A DNA stretch of 64,000 bases from an uncultured Lachnospiraceae bacterium (GTDB lineage: Bacteria; Bacillota; Clostridia; Lachnospirales; Lachnospiraceae). The stretch spans positions 62,001 to 126,000 of the forward strand of contig CAJTOO010000006.1 of NCBI GenBank assembly GCA_910577735.1. The letters are read 5' to 3'. The position numbers and the translations under genes were made by a program. Shown here one piece after another: positions 8,915-17,321 of the stretch. The notes under the pieces were generated by a model that was not told where the DNA came from, ran no database searches, and was given only the letters and a program-made list of their open reading frames with translations. Every line of letters begins with the position of its first letter. Positions within the stretch are counted from its first letter, which is position 1.

Positions 8915-9184
8915 ATGACGATAAATGATGTCACTGCCATTGCCTCAGATGCACTTTTTATTATTATCAAATGTTCGGCGCCCTTGCTTTTGGTGTCTCT
9001 GGTGGTAGGTCTTATCGTGAGTATTTTTCAGACAGTCACCTCAATCCAGGAGCAGACGCTGACTTTTGTGCCTAAGATACTGGCTATCTTTCTGGCACTT
9101 ATTATAATGGGGCATTGGATTATGAACAATATGGTGGAGTATATGGTCCGCCTGTGGTCAGAGTTTAATGCTTATATCAGATAG
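8915..9184 (+). CDS. fliQ: Flagellar export gate protein FliQ
   Basis: 89-residue inner-membrane protein of the export gate with two hydrophobic helices (about 17-40 and 52-72) and the family motif SIFQTVTSIQEQTLTFVPK between them. An AAAGGATG ribosome site precedes the ATG. It is followed after 12 bases by fliR, the usual P-Q-R order. Confidence 0.95.
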   Translation: MTINDVTAIASDALFIIIKCSAPLLLVSLVVGLIVSIFQTVTSIQEQTLTFVPKILAIFLALIIMGHWIMNNMVEYMVRLWSEFNAYIR

Positions 9185-9196
9185 AAGTGGGACAGC

Positions 9197-9976
9197 ATGA
9201 TTAATCTTACCTTTACGTATGCAGATTTAGAATATTTCCTGCTGATTCTGGTGCGGATTACGGCTTTTGTGTATATTGCACCCTTTTTTGGCATGACTAA
9301 TGTGCCCAGGCGGGTGAAAGTTGGGTTTAGTATTTTTCTTGCATATCTGATTTTTCATGCGGTAGATAGAAATGAAGTGGTCTATGATACGCTGCTGGGC
9401 TATGCCGTTATTGTTATGAAAGAAGTCCTGACAGGTTTCCTCATCGGATGGGGTGCGCAGATCTGTACCACGGTAACCTCTTTCGCAGGAAGTATCGCGG
9501 ATATGGAGGTGGGACTTTCGATGGTATCTTTGATGGATCCGACTACCAGAGAGCAGGCCACATTTACAGGTGTGTTCTATCAGTATCTTTTTACTTTGTT
9601 TTTGATCATTACGGGTATGTACCAGTATCTTTTGCAGGCACTGGTGGATACCTTTACGTTAATACCGATCAACGGTGCGGTCTTTAAGTCGGAAGCGCTT
9701 CTTGAGTCCGTAATCATGTTCTTGAGTGATTATATTACCATAGGATTCAGGATCATTCTTCCTATTTTCTGTACGATGATCTTATTAAACTGTGTGCTTG
9801 GCGTTTTGGCGAAAGTGTCACCGCAGCTGAATATGTTTGCGGTAGGTATGCAGTTAAAGATCTTAGTGGGACTCGGAATACTTTTTCTGACGATTCAGAT
9901 GCTGCCGCTGGCGGCAGATCATGTGTTTACGCAGATGAAGAGAATGATTGTATCGTTTGTGGAAGGAATGATCTGA
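9197..9976 (+). CDS. fliR: Flagellar export gate protein FliR
   Basis: 259-residue polytopic protein with about six hydrophobic segments, completing the FliPQR gate. Recognisable pieces are FGMTNVPRRVKVGFSIFLAY and the late SPQLNMFAVGMQLKILVGL. It has the family's usual length and is not fused to FlhB, unlike some clostridial versions. It follows fliQ closely and precedes flhB by 38 bases. Confidence 0.95.
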   Translation: MINLTFTYADLEYFLLILVRITAFVYIAPFFGMTNVPRRVKVGFSIFLAYLIFHAVDRNEVVYDTLLGYAVIVMKEVLTGFLIGWGAQICTTVTSFAGSIADMEVGLSMVSLMDPTTREQATFTGVFYQYLFTLFLIITGMYQYLLQALVDTFTLIPINGAVFKSEALLESVIMFLSDYITIGFRIILPIFCTMILLNCVLGVLAKVSPQLNMFAVGMQLKILVGLGILFLTIQMLPLAADHVFTQMKRMIVSFVEGMI

Positions 9977-10014
9977 GGAAGCCTTCCAGACAGGGAAAGG
10001 ACAGGTCGATTGCA

Positions 10015-11133
10015 TTGGGATTGCTCCTGACATATAATCTTCAGTTCTTTGCTAAGGATGGTCCTGGCGGGGAGAAAACAGAAGAACCTACCTCCAAGAA
10101 ACTGTCAGATGCCCGTAAAGAGGGGCAGGTGGCGAGGAGTAAAGAGGTTACAAGTGCCTTTGAACTGCTTTTTGCCTTTATCCTGCTTAATCTTTGGGTG
10201 GAGCGGATGGGAATCTTTTTTGTAGGGAATATTTATGATCTCTACTCTCAAATACCGCAATATATTAAAATGTATGACGGACAGGTGCCTGAGCAGACAA
10301 TCAATCGGATTTTCGTAGAGTCCATGACCAGGGTGCTGTCTATCATGGCACCGTTTCTCATTGTGGGAGTAGCTGTCGCGTTTATCGTAAATGTTTTGCA
10401 GGTAAAGTGGAAGCCGACTACCAAGCCGCTCAGACCGAAGTTCAATAAATTGAATCCAATGAGCGGATTTAAGCGGATTTTCTCGCCTATGGCGCTGGTG
10501 GAGTTATTGAAATCTGTCTTGAAACTCAGCCTTATTGGCTATGTGGTATATTCTTATTTAGGGGATCATATGCCGCCGTTGTTTCAGTTTTACTCCATAT
10601 CCTTAAATCAGGGGATTGCACAGGTAGGCTCTTTGGCGGTGAATCTGGGTATTCGCATCGCCCTGTTTTATATGATCATCGCTGCTCTTGATTTTGCCTA
10701 TCAGAAGATTAAATTCAAGAAAGATATGAAGATGACCAAGCAGGAAGTCAAGGACGAGTATAAGAACCAGGAAGGGGATCCGCAGATTAAAAGTAAGCAG
10801 AGGCAGAGGATGCAGGAGGCTTCCAGACGCCGTATGATGCAGCGGCTTCCTGAGGCAGATGTGGTCATTACGAACCCCACGCATTATGCAGTGGCAATCA
10901 AATATGATCCGGAACTTTATGATGCGCCCTATGTCATTGCCAAGGGTGCTGATTATCTGGCACAGAAGATCAGGGAAACAGCGAAAGAGCACCATATTGA
11001 GATTGTAGAGAATAAACCGCTTGCCCGTATGCTTTATGCAAATGTGGATGTGGGCAATGTGGTGCCGCCGGAGCTTTATCAGGCAGTGGCGGAAGTGCTT
11101 GCGTTTGTATATCATCTGCAAGGACGTGTATAA
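10015..11133 (+). CDS. flhB: Flagellar export switch protein FlhB
   Basis: Export-gate protein that switches substrate class from hook to filament by self-cleavage. The 372 residues start at TTG (10015), giving LLLTYNLQFFAKDGPGGEKT, the usual FlhB opening with the basic, Glu-rich segment TSKKLSDARKEGQVARS. Four membrane segments follow. The autocleavage site NPTH is at residues 287-290 and is intact. No in-frame ATG lies near the N-terminus, so the TTG start is the best choice. The gap to flhA holds a structured element. Confidence 0.93.
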   Translation: MGLLLTYNLQFFAKDGPGGEKTEEPTSKKLSDARKEGQVARSKEVTSAFELLFAFILLNLWVERMGIFFVGNIYDLYSQIPQYIKMYDGQVPEQTINRIFVESMTRVLSIMAPFLIVGVAVAFIVNVLQVKWKPTTKPLRPKFNKLNPMSGFKRIFSPMALVELLKSVLKLSLIGYVVYSYLGDHMPPLFQFYSISLNQGIAQVGSLAVNLGIRIALFYMIIAALDFAYQKIKFKKDMKMTKQEVKDEYKNQEGDPQIKSKQRQRMQEASRRRMMQRLPEADVVITNPTHYAVAIKYDPELYDAPYVIAKGADYLAQKIRETAKEHHIEIVENKPLARMLYANVDVGNVVPPELYQAVAEVLAFVYHLQGRV

Positions 11134-11135
11134 GT

Positions 11136-11229
11136 GTATGAGAAGTGCTTCTAGAACTCGCAGCAAAGGCTGCTTCGTTAAGACGTACTAACTCATACGG
11201 AAGAATGCTTGACAGAACAGCATTCTTCC
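11136..11229 (+). repeat. Structured intergenic element between flhB and flhA
   Basis: Nearly the whole gap folds on paper. GTATGAG (11136-11142) pairs with CTCATAC (11192-11198) around the palindrome GAAGTGCTTC (11142-11151) and a GCAGC-AAAG-GCTGC hairpin (11160-11173). Directly after comes a perfect 11-bp stem, 11199-11209 with 11219-11229, around a 9-base loop. No T-run follows, so it is not a standard terminator. The 13-mer GAAGTGCTTCTAG recurs at 44931-44943 after rseP. It could be a dispersed extragenic repeat or an RNA processing/stability element. Confidence 0.5.
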
Positions 11230-11283
11230 CGGTGGCTATAGATTTGTATCATAATATATTAGGGGAAAGGAGAAGATACGGAG

Positions 11284-13326
11284 ATGGGAAAGCTTAGAAC
11301 AGCCGACATGGGTGTGGCCGCATATGTGCTTGCCGCGTTTATCATGTTGATTGTGCCGATTAAATCAGGGCTTTTGGATGTCTTATTAGCCTGCAATATC
11401 TCGGTGGCATTTACGATCATGTTTGGCTGTATGTTTGCAAACGAAGTATTGAACATGTCTTTCTATCCGACGGTACTTCTGTTTACGACTATTTTCAGGA
11501 TTGCCTTAAACGTCTCTTCTACCAGATTGATTCTGACAACTGGCGATGCCGGTAACGTGGTGCAGACTTTTGGTCAGTATGTGGGCGGCGGAGACCTGAT
11601 CGTAGGTGTTATCGTATTTATCATTCTGATTATTGTACAGTTCATGATCATCAACAAGGGTTCTGAACGTGTGGCTGAGGTTACTGCCAGATTTACGCTG
11701 GATGCCATGCCCGGTAAACAGATGGCGATTGATGCTGACTTAAATACGGGTGCCATCACGGATGAAGAGGCGAAGAAACGCCGTGAGAAGATTCAGGATG
11801 AATCGACCTTCTTTGGTTCCATGGATGGTGCCGTGAAGTATGTTAAAGGAGATGCCACGGCAGGTCTTATTATTACTTTCGTCAACATCGTAGGCGGATT
11901 TGCCATGGGTGTGCTGCGTGAAAACCTGGAAGTGGCTGATGCCATGAATAAGTACGTGATCCTGACCATCGGTGATGGTCTGGTGAGCCAGATACCCTCC
12001 CTTTTGATTTCACTGGCGACTGGTATTCTGGTGACGAAGGGATCGAAAGAGGCGGATTTCGGTACGGTATTGGTCAGACAGCTTTTTGGTGTGCCCAAAG
12101 TATTATATTTGGTGGGTGCGGTCATTGCCGGGCTGGGTATCGTTACGCCTCTGAATAAAGTAGTGTTCGTGGGGCTTGGACTTGTCTTTGTCGTGGTTGG
12201 CAGAATCATGGCAGGTACGATAGAGACTGCGGAGATCGAGCATGAGGCAGATGAGGAAGAGGCAGCTGCAGAGGAAATCAGACAGCCGGAAAATGTCACC
12301 TCACTTTTGCAGGTGGATCCGATTGAACTGGAGTTTGGTTACGGTATTATTCCGTTGGCGGATGTCAACCAGGGCGGCGACCTGCTTGACCGCGTGGTTA
12401 TGATCAGAAGACAGATTGCGCTGGAACTTGGTACGGTGGTGCCGATCATTCGTCTGCGGGATAACATACAGTTGAATCCTAACCAATATATTATTAAGAT
12501 AAAAGGCGTGCAGGTCAGTGAAGGAGAGATTCTGTTTGACCACTATATGGCTATGAACCCAGGTTATGTGGAGGAAGAAATTACAGGTATTCCGACCTTT
12601 GAGCCTTCCTTCCATCTGCCGGCTATCTGGATCACAGAAGGACAGAGGGAACGAGCGGAGAGCATGGGCTATACCGTAGTGGATCCGCCGTCCATCATAG
12701 CAACGCATCTGACCGAAATTATCAGGCAGTATATCGCGGAACTGTTGACGAGGCAGGATGTACAGAATCTGGTCAACAACCTGAAAGAGACAAACCCTTC
12801 ACTGGTGGAGGAACTTGTGCCGAAACTGCTTGGGCTTGGTGAGATTCAGAAAGTATTGCAGAATCTCTTAGGAGAGGGAATTTCCATCAGGGATCTGCTC
12901 ACTATTTTTGAAACGCTGGCAGATTATGCGGCTACCACAAGGGATACGGATATCCTGACGGAATATGTCAGACAGAGCCTGAAGCGTGCAATTTCCAATA
13001 AGTTCTTCCCGTCTAATGAGACTACCAGTGTGGTGACGCTTGACCCGAAACTGGAGCAGGAGATCATGGCCAGTGTGAAGCAGACCGAACAGGGAGCTTA
13101 TCTGACACTTGATCCGGCCAAGACCAGGGCTGTTATGGATGCCGTGGGTGTGGAGACGAAGAAACTGGAAGATTTGGGCAAGATACCGATTGTTATCACA
13201 TCACCGATTGTCCGGGCATATTTTAAGAAATTGACAGAAGATTATTACAAGGATTTAGTGGTTGTGTCCTACAATGAAGTAGAATCCAACATTGAATTAC
13301 AGTCTGTTGGGATGGTGACAGCATAA
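11284..13326 (+). CDS. flhA: Flagellar export protein FlhA
   Basis: Large export-gate protein of 680 residues: about eight N-terminal membrane helices (to about residue 310), then a cytoplasmic domain that docks chaperone-substrate complexes. The conserved FHIPEP-type region is visible as ARFTLDAMPGKQMAIDADLN with TDEEAKKRREKI just after. A GGGGAAAGGAGAAG ribosome site precedes the ATG. The stop overlaps the flhF start by one base (TAATG), so the two are coupled. Confidence 0.96.
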   Translation: MGKLRTADMGVAAYVLAAFIMLIVPIKSGLLDVLLACNISVAFTIMFGCMFANEVLNMSFYPTVLLFTTIFRIALNVSSTRLILTTGDAGNVVQTFGQYVGGGDLIVGVIVFIILIIVQFMIINKGSERVAEVTARFTLDAMPGKQMAIDADLNTGAITDEEAKKRREKIQDESTFFGSMDGAVKYVKGDATAGLIITFVNIVGGFAMGVLRENLEVADAMNKYVILTIGDGLVSQIPSLLISLATGILVTKGSKEADFGTVLVRQLFGVPKVLYLVGAVIAGLGIVTPLNKVVFVGLGLVFVVVGRIMAGTIETAEIEHEADEEEAAAEEIRQPENVTSLLQVDPIELEFGYGIIPLADVNQGGDLLDRVVMIRRQIALELGTVVPIIRLRDNIQLNPNQYIIKIKGVQVSEGEILFDHYMAMNPGYVEEEITGIPTFEPSFHLPAIWITEGQRERAESMGYTVVDPPSIIATHLTEIIRQYIAELLTRQDVQNLVNNLKETNPSLVEELVPKLLGLGEIQKVLQNLLGEGISIRDLLTIFETLADYAATTRDTDILTEYVRQSLKRAISNKFFPSNETTSVVTLDPKLEQEIMASVKQTEQGAYLTLDPAKTRAVMDAVGVETKKLEDLGKIPIVITSPIVRAYFKKLTEDYYKDLVVVSYNEVESNIELQSVGMVTA

Positions 13327-14552
13327 TGATAATCAAAAAATTTATTGCCAAAACTGAAAAAGAAGCGGTTGAAAATGCGAAGAAGGAGCTTGGGGAAGGC
13401 GTAGTGGTTATGAACGTCAAGACCGTGAAAAGCAAGGGCTTTCTGGCATTTTTGAAGCCTCATATGATGGAAGTCACGGTAGCGCTGGAAGAAGAGAGTG
13501 AGAAATATACGGCAGCGGTGTCTGCCATCAGCAATGTGATCGCCTCCAGCCAGAAGAAGGAAGCGGAGGTAACAAAGCCGGCTCCTTCACCAGCGCCTGC
13601 TGCGATGGCTACAGAGCCGCCGGCAAGAAAAGAGAACAGTGCCATTGAGGAGAAGCTTGACAGCCTGCAGTCACTTTTGGAACAGCAACTACAAAAGCCG
13701 GAGGAAGATAAGGAAGAAAAAACGGGTAAGGAAGAAGAGAAGAAAGAGGAGACGGAAACTGATAAATTCATGCACCTTCTGTATGATACGATGTTGGATA
13801 ATGAGGTGGATGAGAAGTATGCGCAGGAGATCATTGATGAGATTGAGCAGATCAACAAGCCCAATATTCCCTTTGATTATGCGCTGGCAAATACCTATCA
13901 GAAGATGATTTTAAAATTTGGCAAGCCAAGCGGCATTGAGCCAGCCGAAAATGGTATAAAGCTGGTGTTCTTCATTGGACCCACAGGTGTGGGAAAGACC
14001 ACTACCATCGCCAAGATTGCCTCAAAATTCCGCGTGGATGAGAAAAAGAAGGTTGCACTTCTGACAGCAGATACCTATCGTATCGCGGCAGCGGAGCAGC
14101 TGCGTACATATGCGAACATTCTTGAGGTACCCTTCCGTGTGATTTATACTGTGGAGGAGATACGCAAAGCGATAGAGGATTTCAGGGATTATGATTATAT
14201 TCTGATCGATACGGCAGGACATTCCCATCAGAACAGTACGCAAAAAGAGAATATGAGTAATTTTATACACTCCGTGGATGATAAGGTGGAGAAGGAGGTG
14301 CATCTGGTCTTAAGTGCCACGACCAAGTACCGGGATCTGATCAGTATAGCAGATTCCTACCGGGAAATGGCAGATTATAAATTGATTTTTACGAAACTGG
14401 ATGAGACCACCACATTGGGAAATCTGCTGAATCTGCGGCTTTATACCGGCGCATCCCTCTCTTATGTGACACATGGGCAGAATGTACCGGATGATATCGA
14501 AGATTTCAATCCGCAAAAGACAGTTAAGAGATTGCTTGGAGGGAAGAACTAA
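13326..14552 (+). CDS. flhF: Flagellar placement GTPase FlhF
   Basis: SRP-type GTPase that sets where and how many flagella form. The 408 residues have an N-terminal B domain (MIIKKFIAKTEKEAVENAKK), a long charged Pro/Glu/Lys linker (about 70-140), then the NG domain with Walker A GPTGVGKTT at 218-226, TADTYRIAAAEQL, IDTAGHSHQN and TKLDETTTLGN. It shares one base with flhA and precedes flhG, its usual partner, which stimulates its GTP hydrolysis. Confidence 0.95.
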   Translation: MIIKKFIAKTEKEAVENAKKELGEGVVVMNVKTVKSKGFLAFLKPHMMEVTVALEEESEKYTAAVSAISNVIASSQKKEAEVTKPAPSPAPAAMATEPPARKENSAIEEKLDSLQSLLEQQLQKPEEDKEEKTGKEEEKKEETETDKFMHLLYDTMLDNEVDEKYAQEIIDEIEQINKPNIPFDYALANTYQKMILKFGKPSGIEPAENGIKLVFFIGPTGVGKTTTIAKIASKFRVDEKKKVALLTADTYRIAAAEQLRTYANILEVPFRVIYTVEEIRKAIEDFRDYDYILIDTAGHSHQNSTQKENMSNFIHSVDDKVEKEVHLVLSATTKYRDLISIADSYREMADYKLIFTKLDETTTLGNLLNLRLYTGASLSYVTHGQNVPDDIEDFNPQKTVKRLLGGKN

Positions 14553-14564
14553 GGAGGAAGCCTA

Positions 14565-15440
14565 ATGGATCAGGCTGAACAGTTAAGGAATATAATCAAG
14601 GCCAATGTCCAGCCGCACCGTCCGTTAGCTAGGGTCATTACTGTCACAAGCGGCAAAGGAGGCGTGGGCAAATCCAATGTGGCTATCAATCTGGCGATAC
14701 AGTTTCGTAAGATGGGGCAGAAAGTCATTATTCTGGATGCGGACTTTGGATTGGCAAATATAGAGATTATGTTCGGTGCAGTACCTAAACATAACTTATG
14801 TGATTTAATATATCAGGGCAAGAGCATAAAGGATATCATTACCTGGGGACCGATGGAAGTTGGGTTTATATCCGGCGGATCTGGAATTGCAGGAATGTCT
14901 AATCTGGATAAAGATTATTTGAATTACATTATCCAGAATCTGACGGAACTGGATGAAATGGCAGATACGATTGTTGTGGATACGGGTGCGGGCATATCTG
15001 ATGCAGTGCTGGAGTTTTTAGTGGCCAGCGGGGAAATATTGCTTGTGACCACACCGGAACCTACTTCGATTACCGATTCTTATTCTCTTTTAAAGGCGCT
15101 TAACAGGCATCCGCGTTATCTGCGTGATACCACACAGATCAAGGTACTTGCTAATAAAGTTTCTAATGAGGCAGAGGCGGAGGCGCTTTATGCGAAGTTG
15201 GAAGCAGTGGTGGCCCGGTATCTGAAGATGCCCATTTCTTATCTGGGGATGATACCTCAGGATAATCAGCTATCCAGGGCAGTCATGCAGCAAAAACCAG
15301 TGTCTCTGGATACCCCTCGTGCCAGATCGGCGGTTGCCTTTGAACTGATTGCAGCCAAATTGATGAATAAGGAATTAAATAAGAACCTCACTAAGCGTGG
15401 TATGGCAGCCTTTTTTTCACATATTGTATCCAGAAAATAA
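14565..15440 (+). CDS. flhG: Flagellar number regulator FlhG (MinD/ParA-type ATPase)
   Basis: 291-residue MinD-like ATPase (YlxH/FleN) that controls flagellar number together with FlhF. A deviant Walker A SGKGGVGKSN at residues 29-38, the switch DADFGLANIE, and DTGAGISDAVLEFL are all present. The N-terminal tail (MDQAEQLRNI) resembles the FlhF-activating helix of the family, with a DQAxxLR pattern. An AAGGAGG ribosome site precedes the start. A ParA plasmid-partition role is excluded by context. Confidence 0.93.
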   Translation: MDQAEQLRNIIKANVQPHRPLARVITVTSGKGGVGKSNVAINLAIQFRKMGQKVIILDADFGLANIEIMFGAVPKHNLCDLIYQGKSIKDIITWGPMEVGFISGGSGIAGMSNLDKDYLNYIIQNLTELDEMADTIVVDTGAGISDAVLEFLVASGEILLVTTPEPTSITDSYSLLKALNRHPRYLRDTTQIKVLANKVSNEAEAEALYAKLEAVVARYLKMPISYLGMIPQDNQLSRAVMQQKPVSLDTPRARSAVAFELIAAKLMNKELNKNLTKRGMAAFFSHIVSRK

Positions 15441-15487
15441 CAGCAGCGATAAGATGTTGAGTGGACGAAAAATGAGAGGAGATTATT

Positions 15488-16237
15488 ATGGCAAATCTTT
15501 TGTCTAAATACATAGTTCCAGGCAGGCGGGTAGATTTACAGGCGATTGAGAGGTCACCGATTACCCGCAGCGGGGAGCAGAGGAAGAGTCACCAGAGTCA
15601 GGTCCTTGATATTTTATCAGAAGACAGGATTGAGATAGCTATGCCTATGGAGAAGGGCAAGCTGATACTTCTGCCTGTGGATGCGGAATATGACCTGTAT
15701 TTTTATGGTGAAAATGTGCTTTACCAGTGCTATGCAAGAGTGGTGGACCGTTTTAAAAACAACAACATGTATGTGCTTGTAATGGATTTGACAAGCAATC
15801 TGCGTAAGTACCAGAGAAGAGAATACTACAGGTTCAGCTGTGCCCTAGAGATGAATTCAAGACAGCTGGAGGAAGAGGAAGTATCGTTAGTGGACAGGGA
15901 AGATGAGGAAATGATGCCACAGCTTCCCTTAAAGAGCAGTGTTATTGTGGATATTAGCGGCGGCGGCCTGCGGTTTGTGGCCAATTACGCTTATGATATA
16001 CAAAGCCTGATATTGTGCAAATATCACCTGATGGTGGATGGCAAGATCAGGGAATTCAATCTGGTAGGGAAAGTACTGGATGTCAAAGAATCAGAGAACC
16101 GAAAAGGCGTGTTTGAACATCGCGTGCAGTATGTGAATGTGGATGCGGAAGACAGAGAAGAGATTATCAAATATATTTTTGATGAGGAGCGTAAAACACT
16201 GAAAAACCAGAAGGGTGACTATGGATATATCGGTTAG
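15488..16237 (+). CDS. PilZ-domain flagellar brake protein (YcgR/YpfA-like)
   Basis: 249-residue cytoplasmic protein with an N-terminal YcgR-type beta domain (about 1-105) and a C-terminal PilZ domain for cyclic di-GMP. The two PilZ signatures are seen: RREYYR at 110-115 and DISGGG at 155-160, which fit RxxxR and DxSxxG. Such proteins slow or stop the motor when cyclic di-GMP is high. Placement between flhG and cheB, inside the motility operon, supports that job. An acidic insert (about 127-146) sits between the two signature motifs. Confidence 0.88.
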   Translation: MANLLSKYIVPGRRVDLQAIERSPITRSGEQRKSHQSQVLDILSEDRIEIAMPMEKGKLILLPVDAEYDLYFYGENVLYQCYARVVDRFKNNNMYVLVMDLTSNLRKYQRREYYRFSCALEMNSRQLEEEEVSLVDREDEEMMPQLPLKSSVIVDISGGGLRFVANYAYDIQSLILCKYHLMVDGKIREFNLVGKVLDVKESENRKGVFEHRVQYVNVDAEDREEIIKYIFDEERKTLKNQKGDYGYIG

Positions 16238-16249
16238 GGAGGCATAAAA

Positions 16250-17320
16250 ATGAAAAACATACTGTTGGTTGACGACTCTGCACTCATGAGAAGAGTACTC
16301 TGTGATATAATCAATGGTGATGAACGATTCCATGTACAGGATCGAGCAGTGAACGGTTTAGAGGCACTGGATCTGCTTTGCAGAAAGACATATGACGCAG
16401 TGGTGCTGGATGTCAATATGCCGCAGATGAATGGCCTGGAGTTATTAAAGGAACTGCAAAAGCGAAAGATTTCGGCGAAAGTTCTGATGGCGAGCACGGA
16501 TACCAGGGAAGGTGCAAAGACAACGTTGGATGCCTTGGAATTAGGCGCTCTTGATTTTGTTCACAAGCCTAATAATGCGATGGATTGCCGCAATGGGGAA
16601 TTTAAAGACAGGCTCATAAAGATGCTTGCAGTGGTGGCAGAATCGAGGACACCGGCGGTCAGTAAGACTTTTAGTGTAGATGAGATTAAGAGCACGAAAA
16701 AGATGGTATCCCTTGTGAGCAGGCATACGGCTTCAGTGAGCGGTAATAAGATTGTAGCGCTTGCAAGTTCCACAGGAGGCCCCAAAGCTTTGCAGGCAGT
16801 TATTCCGAGGCTTCCGAAGAATCTGAAGGCTCCGGTTGTGGTAGTGCAGCATATGCCTGCTGGTTTTACAGCATCTTTGGCAGAACGGCTGGATTCTTTG
16901 AGTGAAGTTACAGTCAAAGAGGCTGCAGAGGGAGATGTGTTGGAGCCAGGGACGGTATACATTGCAAAGGGCGGCAAACATCTGAATATTTTGTCCATGG
17001 CTACCAAGTATACGATTCATTATACGGATGAACCGTCCAGGGAGGGCGTGAAACCCTGCGCGAACTATATGTACGAATCTCTGTCAGACAGCAGGTACGA
17101 TCAGATTGTCTGTGTGGTCATGACGGGGATGGGTGCTGACGGCACTCAGGGAATCAAAAATCTGAAGACAAAGAAAAAAACGCATGTTATTGTTCAGGAA
17201 GCGAGTACATGTGCAGTGTATGGGATGCCCAAAAGTGCCGTGCAGGCAGGGTTGGCTGATCAGACGGTGCCGCTGGAACAGATTGCGCAGGAAATTATGA
17301 TGAACGTGGGGGTAAAATAG
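16250..17320 (+). CDS. cheB: Chemotaxis glutamate methylesterase CheB
   Basis: Receiver plus methylesterase that removes methyl groups from, and deamidates, chemoreceptors. The 356-residue protein has receiver residues D8, D9 and D54 (VVLDVNMPQMNG), a linker around 130-160, and the C-terminal CheB domain with the active-site serine in LASSTGGPKA, histidine in VVQHMPAGFT and aspartate in TGMGADGTQG. It is followed after one base by cheA. A cheR methyltransferase is not in this window and must be elsewhere. Confidence 0.95.
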   Translation: MKNILLVDDSALMRRVLCDIINGDERFHVQDRAVNGLEALDLLCRKTYDAVVLDVNMPQMNGLELLKELQKRKISAKVLMASTDTREGAKTTLDALELGALDFVHKPNNAMDCRNGEFKDRLIKMLAVVAESRTPAVSKTFSVDEIKSTKKMVSLVSRHTASVSGNKIVALASSTGGPKALQAVIPRLPKNLKAPVVVVQHMPAGFTASLAERLDSLSEVTVKEAAEGDVLEPGTVYIAKGGKHLNILSMATKYTIHYTDEPSREGVKPCANYMYESLSDSRYDQIVCVVMTGMGADGTQGIKNLKTKKKTHVIVQEASTCAVYGMPKSAVQAGLADQTVPLEQIAQEIMMNVGVK

Positions 17321-17321
17321 T

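Noticed and set aside
14565..15440. ParA plasmid-partition protein
   Set aside because: It follows flhF in a flagellar operon and has no ParB partner; FlhG explains it.
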